Below, one piece after another: positions 25,429-34,293 of a stretch of DNA of 64,000 nt. The DNA is taken from positions 1 to 64,000 of the forward strand of contig JAFDYU010000019.1 of assembly GCA_018267285.1 (NCBI GenBank), in the 5' to 3' direction. Each line of letters opens with the position of its first letter. The first letter of the stretch is position 1. Made by a program: the position numbers and the translations under genes. The notes below the pieces were generated by a model. That model was not told where the DNA came from and ran no database searches. It saw only the letters and a program-made list of their open reading frames with translations. The DNA is from Bacteroidota bacterium (GTDB lineage: Bacteria > Bacteroidota > Bacteroidia > Cytophagales > Cyclobacteriaceae).

Positions 25429-27000
25429 ATGACCCAAAAAATAGAAGTCAGTCTTTCTCCGGAAGAAGCGTACGATGAGTCGCTTTTCAAAACCACTCTT
25501 TACAGGAAATTGAACATTAATCCGGAAGAGGTTTTCATCCGCCCCGTTCGAAGGTCGATCGATGCCCGAGGCAAAAAAGTATTGGTAAAAATTCAAGTAG
25601 AGGTTTTGTCGCGTGAACAAACCCCAATTTTAAACTATCAAAAAGATTACCCCACTGTTACTCACGGCCGGCAAATAATTATTGTTGGAGCAGGCCCGGC
25701 CGGGTTGTTTGCAGCTATTCGGTTAATCGAGATGGGGGTGAAGCCGATTATTTTTGAGAGGGGCAAAGATGTGCAGGAGCGCAGACGCGATCTCGCGGCC
25801 ATCAATAGAGAGCACATCGTTAACTCGGAATCGAATTATTGTTTTGGCGAAGGAGGAGCCGGTACTTATTCTGACGGAAAACTTTATACGCGCTCCACCA
25901 AACGCGGAGATGTAACCCGTATTTTAGAAATCCTGATAGCACACGGGGCTTCGCCCGATATTTTATTCGATGCGCACCCGCACATTGGCACCAATAAGCT
26001 TCCTAAGATTATCACGGCCATTCGCGAAAGCATTATTCAGGCCGGAGGCGAAATCCACTTTAACTCAAGGGTAACCGATCTGATTTTAAGAGCCGATGAA
26101 ATCAAAGGGGTGGTAACCAGTGACGGCACAAAGCACGAGGCAGAGGCGGTCATTCTTGCCACGGGTCATTCTTCGAGAGACATATTTGAAATGCTGCACC
26201 GGAAGAAAATTTTAATAGAAGCAAAACCTTTTGCAATGGGTGTGCGCGTGGAGCATCAACAAAACCTGATTGATAAAATACAATATCATTGTGGGATAGA
26301 TCGAGGGCCATTTTTGCCGGCTTCTTCCTACGCATTGGTTCATCAGGCAAAAGTAGGAGGAGTTGACCGTGGTGTATTTTCATTTTGCATGTGCCCGGGC
26401 GGGTTTATTGTGCCTGCGGCTACAGCCCCTGGTGAAGTGGTGGTGAACGGGATGAGCCCCTCCAGGCGCGATTCAAAATTTGCCAACTCCGGCATTGTTG
26501 TGGTGGTGAATGAAAAAGATTATGCAAGCTACTCATCGCACGGCCCTTTGGCCGGAATGTATTTTCAGGCTGATATTGAAAAACAAGCCTGCCGGATTGC
26601 CGGAAATAGCCAAGCTGCTCCCGCGCAGAGGCTAATGGATTTTGTACATGAAAAAATATCGGATTCGCTTTTGGAAACTTCGTATCAGCCGGGGCTAACA
26701 AGCGTAGATATGAAGTCTGTTTTCCCGGAAATTATATTTCAAAGTTTAAAACAGGGGTTCAGGAACTTTGGCAGCAAGATGAAGGGTTATCTTACAAACG
26801 AAGCACAGGTGGTGGGGGTGGAGAGTCGCACATCCTCGCCCGTGCGGGTACCACGCCATAAAGACACGACAGAACATTTGCAGATCAAAAGGTTGTTTCC
26901 CTGTGCAGAAGGAGCTGGCTATGCGGGTGGAATTGTTTCTGCGGCTATGGACGGTGAACGCTGTGCAGAGGCGGCTATAAACCTGTATATTAAAAAATGA
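25429..27000 (+). CDS. FAD-dependent dehydrogenase (COG2509-type)
   Basis: 523 residues. A small N-terminal domain (1-75) precedes the Rossmann motif IIIVGAGPAGLFAAIRL (about 84-100) and the FAD contact region EGGAGTYSDGKLYTRS. The C-terminus has CAEGAGYAGGIVSAAMDG, a second flavin-contact motif. The size and layout fit a widespread group of uncharacterised FAD-dependent dehydrogenases; the electron donor and substrate are not known. Its TGA overlaps the start of the CoA-binding gene (ATGA), so the two are coupled. Confidence 0.88.
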   Translation: MTQKIEVSLSPEEAYDESLFKTTLYRKLNINPEEVFIRPVRRSIDARGKKVLVKIQVEVLSREQTPILNYQKDYPTVTHGRQIIIVGAGPAGLFAAIRLIEMGVKPIIFERGKDVQERRRDLAAINREHIVNSESNYCFGEGGAGTYSDGKLYTRSTKRGDVTRILEILIAHGASPDILFDAHPHIGTNKLPKIITAIRESIIQAGGEIHFNSRVTDLILRADEIKGVVTSDGTKHEAEAVILATGHSSRDIFEMLHRKKILIEAKPFAMGVRVEHQQNLIDKIQYHCGIDRGPFLPASSYALVHQAKVGGVDRGVFSFCMCPGGFIVPAATAPGEVVVNGMSPSRRDSKFANSGIVVVVNEKDYASYSSHGPLAGMYFQADIEKQACRIAGNSQAAPAQRLMDFVHEKISDSLLETSYQPGLTSVDMKSVFPEIIFQSLKQGFRNFGSKMKGYLTNEAQVVGVESRTSSPVRVPRHKDTTEHLQIKRLFPCAEGAGYAGGIVSAAMDGERCAEAAINLYIKK

Positions 27001-27362
27001 AAAAAACGGTAATCATTGGCGCAACTACAAACCAATCGCGTTATGCGTATCTCGCTGCCGATAATCTGCAGCAAAAAGGAATTGATTTTGTTCCGGTAGG
27101 GATTAAAAAAGGGAATGTCTTTGGTAAAGAAATACTGGATTTACGTAAACGTCCTGAAATAAATGAAGTTGATACCATAACCTTGTACATCAACCCATCT
27201 CACCAACTGGAATGGTACAATTACTTTTTATCGCTTAAACCAAAACGAGTAATATTTAATCCCGGCACCGAGAACCCCGAACTCGTGGCCATTTTAGAAA
27301 GCAAAAATATAGACGCAGTTGAAGCGTGCACACTGGTTATGCTCCGTACCGGTCAGTTTTAA
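26997..27362 (+). CDS. CoA-binding domain protein (YccU-like)
   Basis: 121 residues forming a single Rossmann CoA-binding domain: KTVIIGATTNQSRYAYLAA at the start, VPVGIKKGNVFGKEI, and VIFNPGTENPEL near the end. Stand-alone proteins of this type bind CoA or nucleotide and have no proven reaction. It overlaps the FAD dehydrogenase by 4 bases, suggesting a shared redox or acyl-CoA task. Confidence 0.85.
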   Translation: MKKTVIIGATTNQSRYAYLAADNLQQKGIDFVPVGIKKGNVFGKEILDLRKRPEINEVDTITLYINPSHQLEWYNYFLSLKPKRVIFNPGTENPELVAILESKNIDAVEACTLVMLRTGQF

Positions 27363-27363
27363 A

Positions 27364-27858
27364 TCAGTGGTTTAAAGTTGGCAAGTTTGGGTACTTTGCA
27401 ATGGCTCCCACATGGATTACCTTCCATTGGCCATCTTTTTTCTCGAGCACCCGTACTTCCGATGTTTCATCGCGATCGATTTCATCTTTTATCGTTTGTA
27501 GATAGCGCGCATACGCCCCATTGCCAAACACTTTTATTTCGAGCCACTCTTGCGAAATTTTGGCTTTTGAAGGTTGATTGGTTCTGAAGTAGGCTTCGAA
27601 GGTCTGGTAGATTCCCTTATCTCCATCCCATCCTTGTATAAAGCTGGTTGCCGTGGAATCGGAGTACGACCAGTAGGCATACGGCACTTGAAGCCAACAA
27701 TTAGCCCATGCCTTACGGTTTACACCGAAAAAGGCTTGAGTCTCTTTGGCAATCACTTCTTTGATTGCAGCAGTTTCGTCTTTGGGTTGCGCTGACGAGC
27801 TGACAAACGCAAACCACGCAATGAATAATGTCATCGCAATTTTTAAGTATTTTTTCAT
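27364..27858 (-). CDS. Secreted SnoaL/DUF4440-like protein
   Basis: 164 residues. The signal peptide is MKKYLKIAMTLFIAWFAFVSSSAQ. The mature part has the NTF2-like pattern of a ketosteroid-isomerase fold: an ETAAIKEVIAKETQAFF helix, W.S.S.S strands, and a C-terminal sheet VRVLEKKDGQWKVIHVGAI. Such domains bind small ligands or are enzymes; function here unknown. It converges with the CoA-binding gene with a 1-base gap. Confidence 0.75.
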   Translation of the reverse strand: MKKYLKIAMTLFIAWFAFVSSSAQPKDETAAIKEVIAKETQAFFGVNRKAWANCWLQVPYAYWSYSDSTATSFIQGWDGDKGIYQTFEAYFRTNQPSKAKISQEWLEIKVFGNGAYARYLQTIKDEIDRDETSEVRVLEKKDGQWKVIHVGAIAKYPNLPTLNH

Positions 27859-28069
27859 AGCTGTGGTGTTTAATTAGTGATATAGAAATATACTGAAATT
27901 TTTCCACATTGTTACCGTTTAGGGAGGTTTTGTTGCTCAGTGTTTTAGTACGCAACCACCCATGGAGATTATGTAGCACTGTGCTGTACTTTAATTGAAG
28001 AATTGCTCATTGATAATTGAATAAATCAAACGTATTTAGCAGCAGCATTACAACAAAAAATAAATCATT

Positions 28070-29227
28070 GTGAAAAGAAAACTTCGAATGGGAATGATTG
28101 GTGGTGGGCTTACTTCATTTATAGGCCCGGTTCATCGCAAGGCAATAGGTATTGACGGACAGATTGAATTGGTGTGTGGTGCCTTTAGTAACGATCCGAC
28201 TGAATCAAAGGAAACGGGGAAATCTCTTTTTCTTAACCACAAACGTGTTTACGAGTCGTATCACGAGATGTTTGAGATAGAAAAAAAAATGGAGCCACAC
28301 CAACGAATAGATTTCGTAAGCATAGTTACACCCAACCACGTTCATTACGAGCCTGCAAAGTTGGCCTTAGAGTCAGGATTCCATGTAGTGTTAGAAAAAC
28401 CTATTGCCTATTCATTGGCCGAAGCCAAGTTGCTCCAGAAGTTGGTTGAAAAAACAGGGTTGATTCTCGCACTCACCCATACTTATACGGGTTATCCCAT
28501 GGTTAAGGAAGCCCGGCAGTTGGTGAAATCGGGTAGGCTGGGGAAGGTGCGTAAAGTGTTCGTAGAATATCCGCAAGGGTGGCTTTCAACACGCGTTGAG
28601 AAAACAGGGAACAATCAGGCTTCGTGGCGAACCGACCCTAAGCGATCGGGACTGGGCGGAGCCATTGGTGATATCGGGACCCATGCTGCTAACTTGGCTG
28701 AATATATTACCGACTCACCGATTGCCGAGGTTTGCACCATGCTCAATTCGGTAGTACCCGGCCGCCAGTTGGATGACGACAGCTCCATGCTTTTAAAATT
28801 TGATAACGGAGCCACCGGAGTGCTGTTGGCCACGCAGGTAGCCGCAGGCGAAGAAAATAACTTAAACATTCGCATCTATTTTGAGAAGGGAGGCCTGGAG
28901 TGGCATCAGGAGGATCCGGGCACGCTTGTTTTAAAATGGCTCGACAAGCCCAAAGAGATTTTACGCGCAGGTTGGAATTATTTGTCGGACGATGCTAAAA
29001 AATTTATCCGAACCCCGGCCGGCCACCCCGAAGGTTATCTCGAGGCGTTTGCCAACATTTACCGTGCTTTTGCTAATGCTATGAATGAATATAAACCCGG
29101 TAAAAAGATGAATGCAAAAAAATACGATTTCCCAGACGTGTACGATGGTGTGCGGGGAATGGCTTTTGTGGAATCGGTTGTGCGATCTGCCTCGTCAAAC
29201 AAAAAATGGGTAAAGATCAAAGCCTGA
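28070..29227 (+). CDS. Gfo/Idh/MocA-family oxidoreductase
   Basis: 385 residues from a GTG start. The N-terminal NAD(P) fold has GMIGGGLTSFIGPVHRKA and EKPIAYSL (the EKP catalytic lysine motif). The C-terminal sheet has GGAIGDIGTHAANLAEYI with the catalytic-site Asp and His. These enzymes oxidise or reduce sugars, inositols or related polyols; substrate not determinable. The 211-base upstream gap holds no gene or clear promoter. It is probably monocistronic. Confidence 0.9.
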   Translation: MKRKLRMGMIGGGLTSFIGPVHRKAIGIDGQIELVCGAFSNDPTESKETGKSLFLNHKRVYESYHEMFEIEKKMEPHQRIDFVSIVTPNHVHYEPAKLALESGFHVVLEKPIAYSLAEAKLLQKLVEKTGLILALTHTYTGYPMVKEARQLVKSGRLGKVRKVFVEYPQGWLSTRVEKTGNNQASWRTDPKRSGLGGAIGDIGTHAANLAEYITDSPIAEVCTMLNSVVPGRQLDDDSSMLLKFDNGATGVLLATQVAAGEENNLNIRIYFEKGGLEWHQEDPGTLVLKWLDKPKEILRAGWNYLSDDAKKFIRTPAGHPEGYLEAFANIYRAFANAMNEYKPGKKMNAKKYDFPDVYDGVRGMAFVESVVRSASSNKKWVKIKA

Positions 29228-29313
29228 TAAAACAGTATCTATTTCTTGAACCCGCCTTTCAATTTTTAACTTTTAAACTTAACTTGAAACTGTAAACTCA
29301 AACAGCAATTTGT

Positions 29314-29751
29314 ATGAAAGGCTTTTTCGAAAACCAATATCTATCGTATAAAAAAAATCACATTAAAAATTTGCTTGCCCTGGCCAAGGCCGATGGGTTT
29401 GTGCACACTAAAGAACAGAAGATGTTGTTTAAAATTGGTAAACGCATTGGGTTGAAAGAACGCCAGGTTCAGGAGTTGATCGACAGCAAAGAAAAATTTA
29501 CGGTGAATGTGCCCGATAACTTTCGCGATCAGATGAACGTGCTCTACGATGTGATGCAAATGGTGTGGGCCGATGGAGTTGTAGAGAAAAGTGAAATTAA
29601 GTTTTGCGAAGACTTGGTTAAGGAATTTGGGTTAAAAAAAGACATCGTAAAATGGTTGCTGCAAGAAGTCTTCGAAAAAGGCACTCCGCCCCCTGCCGAT
29701 GAATGGGCCGACTTGACTAAAGATGCACAAAAGATGTTTTTAAAGAAGTGA
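29314..29751 (+). CDS. TerB-like conserved protein
   Basis: 145 residues, all helical. Two acidic motifs of the TerB fold are seen: LLALAKADGFVHTKEQKML (about 21-39) and MQMVWADGVVEKSEIKF (about 84-100), which in the family bracket a metal or ligand site. It is intact, unlike the TerB-like fragments at 10288-12990, and only distantly similar to them. No tellurite genes nearby. Function unknown. Confidence 0.78.
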   Translation: MKGFFENQYLSYKKNHIKNLLALAKADGFVHTKEQKMLFKIGKRIGLKERQVQELIDSKEKFTVNVPDNFRDQMNVLYDVMQMVWADGVVEKSEIKFCEDLVKEFGLKKDIVKWLLQEVFEKGTPPPADEWADLTKDAQKMFLKK

Positions 29752-29912
29752 GATCGCCCAACTCAGTATATTTTAATTTCAATCTCATCTGTTAATACAA
29801 ACAAAATCACCAAACCCACGTTAGCAAATAGGTAAACTGTAACCATGAAACATATCACAAAAAATGTGAAATTTGTTGGGCAGTAATCACTTTTGAATCT
29901 ATTGTTGCCGTT

Positions 29913-31340
29913 ATGACGGAAGAAAAGAAACTCACCACCCAAGAAAAAGCTCTTCGGATTAATTTAAGCAAAGACATTTACGGCTCGTTTGCCGAAGTTG
30001 GAGCAGGGCAAGAAACCGCAGCCAATTTTTTTAAAGTGGGTGGGGCAAGCGGCACTATAGCCAAAACCATGTCGGCCTACGACATGAAGTTCAGCGATGC
30101 CATCTACGGCCGGTGTGAACGGTACGTAAGCGAAGATCGGCTGATGAAAATGTTGGAACACGAATATCGACTGCTGCCCGAGCGCCTACCCCACCGCATT
30201 GAAACTTCTCGTTTTTTTGCTTTTGCGGATACTGTTGAAGCATTGAATTTTGAGCGCACCAACCAAGGCAACGGGTGGATCGGCATCCGCTTCCAAACGA
30301 AACCAAAAGGGGAATTCAACGATTGTATCATTCACGTAAAATTACACGACAACGATCCGCTGCAGCAGCAAGTGGCACTCGGCATACTCGGGGTAAATTT
30401 ATTGTACGGCTGCATGTTTATCGATGACCCCGAGGAGTTCATGATATCGCTGGTGGATGGTTTAACCACCCGAAGGGTTGAGATTGATATGTTTCGGCTG
30501 GATGGGCCCAATCTACAACACGTAGACAATCGGTTGATGGCCCTGAAACTGGTGAAAAACGGGTTGACCAAAGCAGCCATGTTTGGCCCCAGCGGTCACG
30601 TTATGCAGCCTTCCGAATTCCTCTACAAAAAAAATGTGCTCGTTCTTCGCGGTCGGTTTCGCCCGGTTACCCACGTTAACGTAGATATGCTGCTCACCTC
30701 GCGCAGGCATTTTCTTCACGAGGCCGATGTGGACCGCAGTAAATTAGAAACCATTACCGAGCTCACCCTAAACGACTTGAGTGCGGACGGCAACATAGAC
30801 GAAAAAGATTTTTTGTACAGAGCAGATATTATTTGCTCGCTGGGGCAAAATGTGCTGGTATCAAATTATTTTGAGTACTACCGACTGGTCGATTATCTGT
30901 CGAAAATTTCGAAAGGAAATAAAACCGGTTTGGTTATGGGCATCTATGCTTTGCAGAAAGTATTTGACGAAAAGACCTACGAAAATCTTCGGGGCGGTAT
31001 TTTAGAATGCTTTGCTTCACTGTTTGGCGGAAACATAAAATTGTACATCTACCCGGCCTTGCGCAAAGACCACACGTTGTTTACGCTCAAAGATTTTGAA
31101 GCAGAACTTCCGGCCGCGCTCAAAAGCCTTTTCCGTTATTTAATGGATAATAACAAACTGGAAGATATTAACGATGCCAACATCAGCAATCTGGATATTA
31201 TCTCCGATAATGTACTGGCCATGATTAAAAAAGGAGAGGCCGGCTGGGAAAAATTTGTTCCGCACAAAGTAGAGGAGGCCATAAAAGAACACGGCCTGTT
31301 CGATTACCCCATGGAACCCAAGGTGGTTATGCCCAGCTGA
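29913..31340 (+). CDS. Conserved protein of unknown function
   Basis: 475 residues, predicted cytoplasmic, no signal peptide. A glycine-rich N-terminus (FAEVGAGQETAANFFKVGGAS) is followed by AKTMSAYDMKFSDAIYG and a long mixed helix-strand region. I recognise it as a widely conserved protein but not as any proven enzyme. It lacks the HxGH nucleotidyltransferase motif, so an adenylyltransferase label would not be supported, and it has no barrel, so a TonB-receptor label would not be either. Confidence 0.8.
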   Translation: MTEEKKLTTQEKALRINLSKDIYGSFAEVGAGQETAANFFKVGGASGTIAKTMSAYDMKFSDAIYGRCERYVSEDRLMKMLEHEYRLLPERLPHRIETSRFFAFADTVEALNFERTNQGNGWIGIRFQTKPKGEFNDCIIHVKLHDNDPLQQQVALGILGVNLLYGCMFIDDPEEFMISLVDGLTTRRVEIDMFRLDGPNLQHVDNRLMALKLVKNGLTKAAMFGPSGHVMQPSEFLYKKNVLVLRGRFRPVTHVNVDMLLTSRRHFLHEADVDRSKLETITELTLNDLSADGNIDEKDFLYRADIICSLGQNVLVSNYFEYYRLVDYLSKISKGNKTGLVMGIYALQKVFDEKTYENLRGGILECFASLFGGNIKLYIYPALRKDHTLFTLKDFEAELPAALKSLFRYLMDNNKLEDINDANISNLDIISDNVLAMIKKGEAGWEKFVPHKVEEAIKEHGLFDYPMEPKVVMPS

Positions 31341-31352
31341 AAATATTAACGA

Positions 31353-32279
31353 TTACTTTATTTCGAATTGCCCGGCTCCGATCTTGTAGTCGCTTGCGTA
31401 GATTTCTACTGTATATTTCCCAGAAACATAGTCTGTACCTTTTTCATAGAAGTAGGTGAGTCGTTGCTTGGTGTTGTCGAATAAAATTTCTTGAGCGGCT
31501 GTGTAAAACTCCTCTTTACTGTTGTACATAAATGTGCCCGAGCCCCGGGCTACGTCAAAAATCACCTGGTTATTTTCATCAATAACCCGAATAATAATTT
31601 TTTTGCCTTCAATGGGGGCTACTTTGTTGTCGGCCAGGTTAAATTCAACTTTTAATTTTTGAAGTTGCCTGTTTTTAAATGGCGATTCGCGTTCTTTACC
31701 CTTGCTGCTCACCGCCTTGATCGAAATATTCTCGGCCTTTAGTTGCGAGGCAATAGCTACCTTTGAAGCCAGTTCATCTTTGCCTTTGGAAAGATTTACG
31801 ATGGAGTCGCTAAGCCTGTTTTGTTTCGTCTTCAAGTTTCTGTTTTCGCTGTATAATTGCGTGTTTACGTGTTTGAGTTTTTCAATTTCGTTGTCTTTAA
31901 GTTTGAGCAGCTCTTCGTAGCCTTCCACTTTGTCTTTCAATTCTTTCAGCGCCTTGGCACTTCGCCTGCTGTTTCGTTTCAATTCTAAATCTACCTCTGC
32001 TTTTGCTTTTTGCAATTCCGTAACTTCACCTCCGAGCTTTTGTATTTCAACTATTTTTTGATCGAGCTCGGTTTGAATGTCCTTGAGCTTCTGCATGGTT
32101 TCGCCCAGGTCTTCTTCGGTGTTGACCAACTGTGCTTTTACTTCGGCCTTTTCCTGATAGTCGAGAAAAATTTTGATACTTTGGATCAGAATAATAGCGA
32201 TGAGCAAACCAATGATGAGAGAGATTTTGCTCGTTTTGCGGGGCTCATTGTTTTTGTTGGGTGCTTCTTGTACTTCCAT
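31353..32279 (-). CDS. Membrane-anchored coiled-coil protein
   Basis: 308 residues. After a short polar N-terminus comes one membrane helix (ISLIIGLLIAIILIQSIKIF, about 19-38), then a long coiled coil (about 40-180, repeats like LKDIQTELDQKIVEIQKL), then a compact beta-rich C-terminal domain (about 200-308) with FNLADNKVAPIEGKKIIIRV. It probably spans the inner membrane with the coiled coil in the periplasm. Family not recognised. It starts 31 bases after the methyltransferase stop. Confidence 0.78.
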   Translation of the reverse strand: MEVQEAPNKNNEPRKTSKISLIIGLLIAIILIQSIKIFLDYQEKAEVKAQLVNTEEDLGETMQKLKDIQTELDQKIVEIQKLGGEVTELQKAKAEVDLELKRNSRRSAKALKELKDKVEGYEELLKLKDNEIEKLKHVNTQLYSENRNLKTKQNRLSDSIVNLSKGKDELASKVAIASQLKAENISIKAVSSKGKERESPFKNRQLQKLKVEFNLADNKVAPIEGKKIIIRVIDENNQVIFDVARGSGTFMYNSKEEFYTAAQEILFDNTKQRLTYFYEKGTDYVSGKYTVEIYASDYKIGAGQFEIK

Positions 32280-32297
32280 AATGAGGTGTTACAGGTT

Positions 32298-32305
32298 CAA
32301 AATTA
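32298..32305 (-). promoter_or_regulatory. Putative -7 element (TAATTTTG)
   Basis: It reads TAATTTTG on the minus strand, 18 bases before the coiled-coil gene start, between it and the upstream methyltransferase gene. Confidence 0.4.
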
Positions 32306-32310
32306 GAGTA

Positions 32311-33093
32311 TTACAACGACCAAACGAAATGTTGCTTGTTCAGCCGGATATCAAAAAACAAAATTCCGCATCGGTATAAATCGATGGAGCCGTACACCAG
32401 GTCGTGTTTTTTTAATTCGCGCCAAGCTTTGCCCATTTCTTCCGAATAGTAGATGTCATCAATCACCATTACCCCCCGATCGGCCATGCGCTTGGAGAGC
32501 CATTCGAAATATTGCAGGGTGGGTTCGTAACGGTGGTTGGCATCGAGCAGGGCAAAATCAATTTTAACCGGGTTTTGCAAATGATCGGGAAGTGTTTGAT
32601 TAATGTTCCCTTCGATCAGTTGAATATTTTTCTGATGAAAATATTCAAAATTGCTTTTGGCAATGTTAATCATCCAGGGGTTTCCTTCGAACGTGATTAC
32701 TTTACTCCGCTCTATCTTCGACAGGTAGAGTGACGTAATACCCATAGAGGTGCCCAGTTCAACAATCCGCTTGGCCTCCGTGTATTTTGCTATCCGGTAA
32801 AACAAGGCACAATGTTTTTCGGGGCTAAGGCTGGTGGCAGCAATTTTTGAAATGGTGCGCCCGTCACTTTTGAAATGAGGCGATTTTGCGCCCAGATCTT
32901 TTACACTTACAACCGTTTCATTACTAAGCAAAACCTCGCGTGTTTTTTCAATCTCCAAAAAATGATCGCGATCACTGGTTGATTTAATCACTTGATGGTA
33001 GAACTCATAAAAAAAAGGGGAATGTATGGAATGCTCGTCTACGGCATCGAGCCAGTGATTGATGTACGATGTTGCCCGAAAATAATTTTGCAA
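32311..33093 (-). CDS. Class I SAM-dependent methyltransferase (O-methyltransferase-like)
   Basis: 260 residues. The SAM-binding motif I is RIVELGTSMGITSLYL; the acidic loop is ITFEGNPWMINIAKSNF; a later strand is DFALLDANHRYEPTLQYF, with DDIYYSEEMGKAW near the active site, as in O-methyltransferase-type folds. The acceptor is unknown. A -7-like site lies 17 bases upstream. Confidence 0.82.
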   Translation of the reverse strand: MQNYFRATSYINHWLDAVDEHSIHSPFFYEFYHQVIKSTSDRDHFLEIEKTREVLLSNETVVSVKDLGAKSPHFKSDGRTISKIAATSLSPEKHCALFYRIAKYTEAKRIVELGTSMGITSLYLSKIERSKVITFEGNPWMINIAKSNFEYFHQKNIQLIEGNINQTLPDHLQNPVKIDFALLDANHRYEPTLQYFEWLSKRMADRGVMVIDDIYYSEEMGKAWRELKKHDLVYGSIDLYRCGILFFDIRLNKQHFVWSL

Positions 33094-33110
33094 GTACGGT
33101 GTATTTATTT

Positions 33111-33118
33111 CAAAGATA
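33111..33118 (-). promoter_or_regulatory. Putative -7 element (TATCTTTG)
   Basis: It reads TATCTTTG on the minus strand, 17 bases before the methyltransferase start at 33093. No TTG was found at the expected spacing. Confidence 0.45.
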
Positions 33119-33163
33119 GGGACTTTGCGTTTACCGTAACGAACTCCAGATATTGGGCATACG

Positions 33164-33550
33164 TTAATTCAGCCGCATGGGCGCGATCATCATAAATTCG
33201 GGTATGACAACATTAAATGTGGTGCCATCCATAATTCGCTCCATCAAATAAGAACCTGCCATTTTACCAATACCCGACTTCAGATTACAGCCCGAAACAT
33301 ACTGATGCGATTGCCCCGGTTCCAGCACGGGTTGTTGCCCCACCACACCATCGCCCTCCACTTCACGTGCTTCAAAAGCAGCATCATGGATGTACCAATG
33401 CCTGCGCAGCAGTTGCACCGTAAATTCACTTTGATTTTCTATGGTTATGCGGTAGGTAAACACAAAATGATATTGGCTGGGATTGGAGTACGAAGATTGG
33501 TACTCGGTTTCCACACTTACTTTTACGCCCTGTGTTATTTCGGCAATCAT
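33164..33550 (-). CDS. apaG: ApaG-domain protein
   Basis: 128 residues, a single ApaG immunoglobulin-like domain: VKVSVETEYQSSYSNPSQYHFVFTYRITIENQS, RRHWYIHDA, VEGDGVVGQQPVL and the C-terminal GSYLMERIMDG. In other bacteria ApaG is linked to Co/Mg homeostasis and Ap4A, with no established reaction. Transcribed divergently from ung. Confidence 0.92.
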   Translation of the reverse strand: MIAEITQGVKVSVETEYQSSYSNPSQYHFVFTYRITIENQSEFTVQLLRRHWYIHDAAFEAREVEGDGVVGQQPVLEPGQSHQYVSGCNLKSGIGKMAGSYLMERIMDGTTFNVVIPEFMMIAPMRLN

Positions 33551-33555
33551 CTGGT

Positions 33556-33584
33556 CAAAAGTATTAATTTTTTCTAATTTTCAA
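33556..33584 (-). promoter_or_regulatory. Putative apaG promoter (TTG-N18-TACTTTTG)
   Basis: On the minus strand TTG (33582-33584) is followed after 18 bases by TACTTTTG (33556-33563), close to the Bacteroidota consensus TTG-N19-TAnnTTTG. The -7 element is only 5 bases from the apaG ATG, so if it is real the transcript would be nearly leaderless. Confidence 0.5.
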
Positions 33585-33624
33585 GTTGATGCGAAATTTG
33601 ATTCGAAAATTAATTTTTTTTGAC

Positions 33625-34287
33625 ATGGATGTTAAAATTGAACCCTCATGGAGGGAAAAGCTCGGCAATGAATTTCAAAAGGAATATTTTGGTAACCTCA
33701 TTCAATTTGTCAAAGACGAGTACCACGCAAACACTGTTTATCCGCCCGGTAAAGAAATTTTCAGAGCCTTTGATTGTTGCACTTTCGATGAAACAAAGGT
33801 GGTAATCATCGGTCAAGATCCTTACCACGGCCCCGGGCAAGCAAACGGGCTATGTTTTTCGGTGCGCGATGGCATTCGGCAACCACCATCTCTGGTAAAT
33901 ATTTTTAAAGAAATAAGAAATGATTTAGGGAAGCCGATCCCGGCCTCCGGAGATTTGGAACGCTGGGCGGAGCAGGGTGTTTTACTGTTGAATGCAACAC
34001 TCACCGTGCGTGCCTCCACTGCCGGTTCTCATCAAAATAAAGGTTGGGAGGTGTTTACCGATGCCGTGATAAAAATTATATCTGATACAAAATCAAACGT
34101 GGTTTTTTTGCTTTGGGGCGCTTATGCACAAAAGAAAGGTGAGGTGATCGACCGATCGAAACATTTGGTGCTGATGAGTGCGCACCCATCGCCCTTTTCG
34201 GCCGATCGGGGCTTCTTCGGTTGTAAACATTTCAGTAAAGCCAACGACTATTTACAAAGCAAAGGCTTGAAACAGATCGAGTGGTAA
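33625..34287 (+). CDS. ung: Uracil-DNA glycosylase
   Basis: 220 residues from ATG 33625, the normal Ung length; an in-frame ATG at 33586 would add 13 residues. The water-activating motif GQDPYHG is at about residues 62-68, with the Leu-loop motif HPSPFSADRGF near the C-terminus. It removes uracil from DNA in base-excision repair. Divergent from apaG; convergent with lepB, 6 bases away. Confidence 0.97.
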   Translation: MDVKIEPSWREKLGNEFQKEYFGNLIQFVKDEYHANTVYPPGKEIFRAFDCCTFDETKVVIIGQDPYHGPGQANGLCFSVRDGIRQPPSLVNIFKEIRNDLGKPIPASGDLERWAEQGVLLLNATLTVRASTAGSHQNKGWEVFTDAVIKIISDTKSNVVFLLWGAYAQKKGEVIDRSKHLVLMSAHPSPFSADRGFFGCKHFSKANDYLQSKGLKQIEW

Positions 34288-34293
34288 CATCGG

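Noticed and set aside
8175-29751. Tellurite-resistance operon suggested by TerB-like proteins
   Set aside because: No terA, terC, terD or terZ genes are present; the TerB fold alone is widespread.
29913-31340. Nicotinate-nucleotide adenylyltransferase or TonB receptor
   Set aside because: No HxGH or ISxTxxR nucleotidyltransferase motifs, no signal peptide, no barrel strands.
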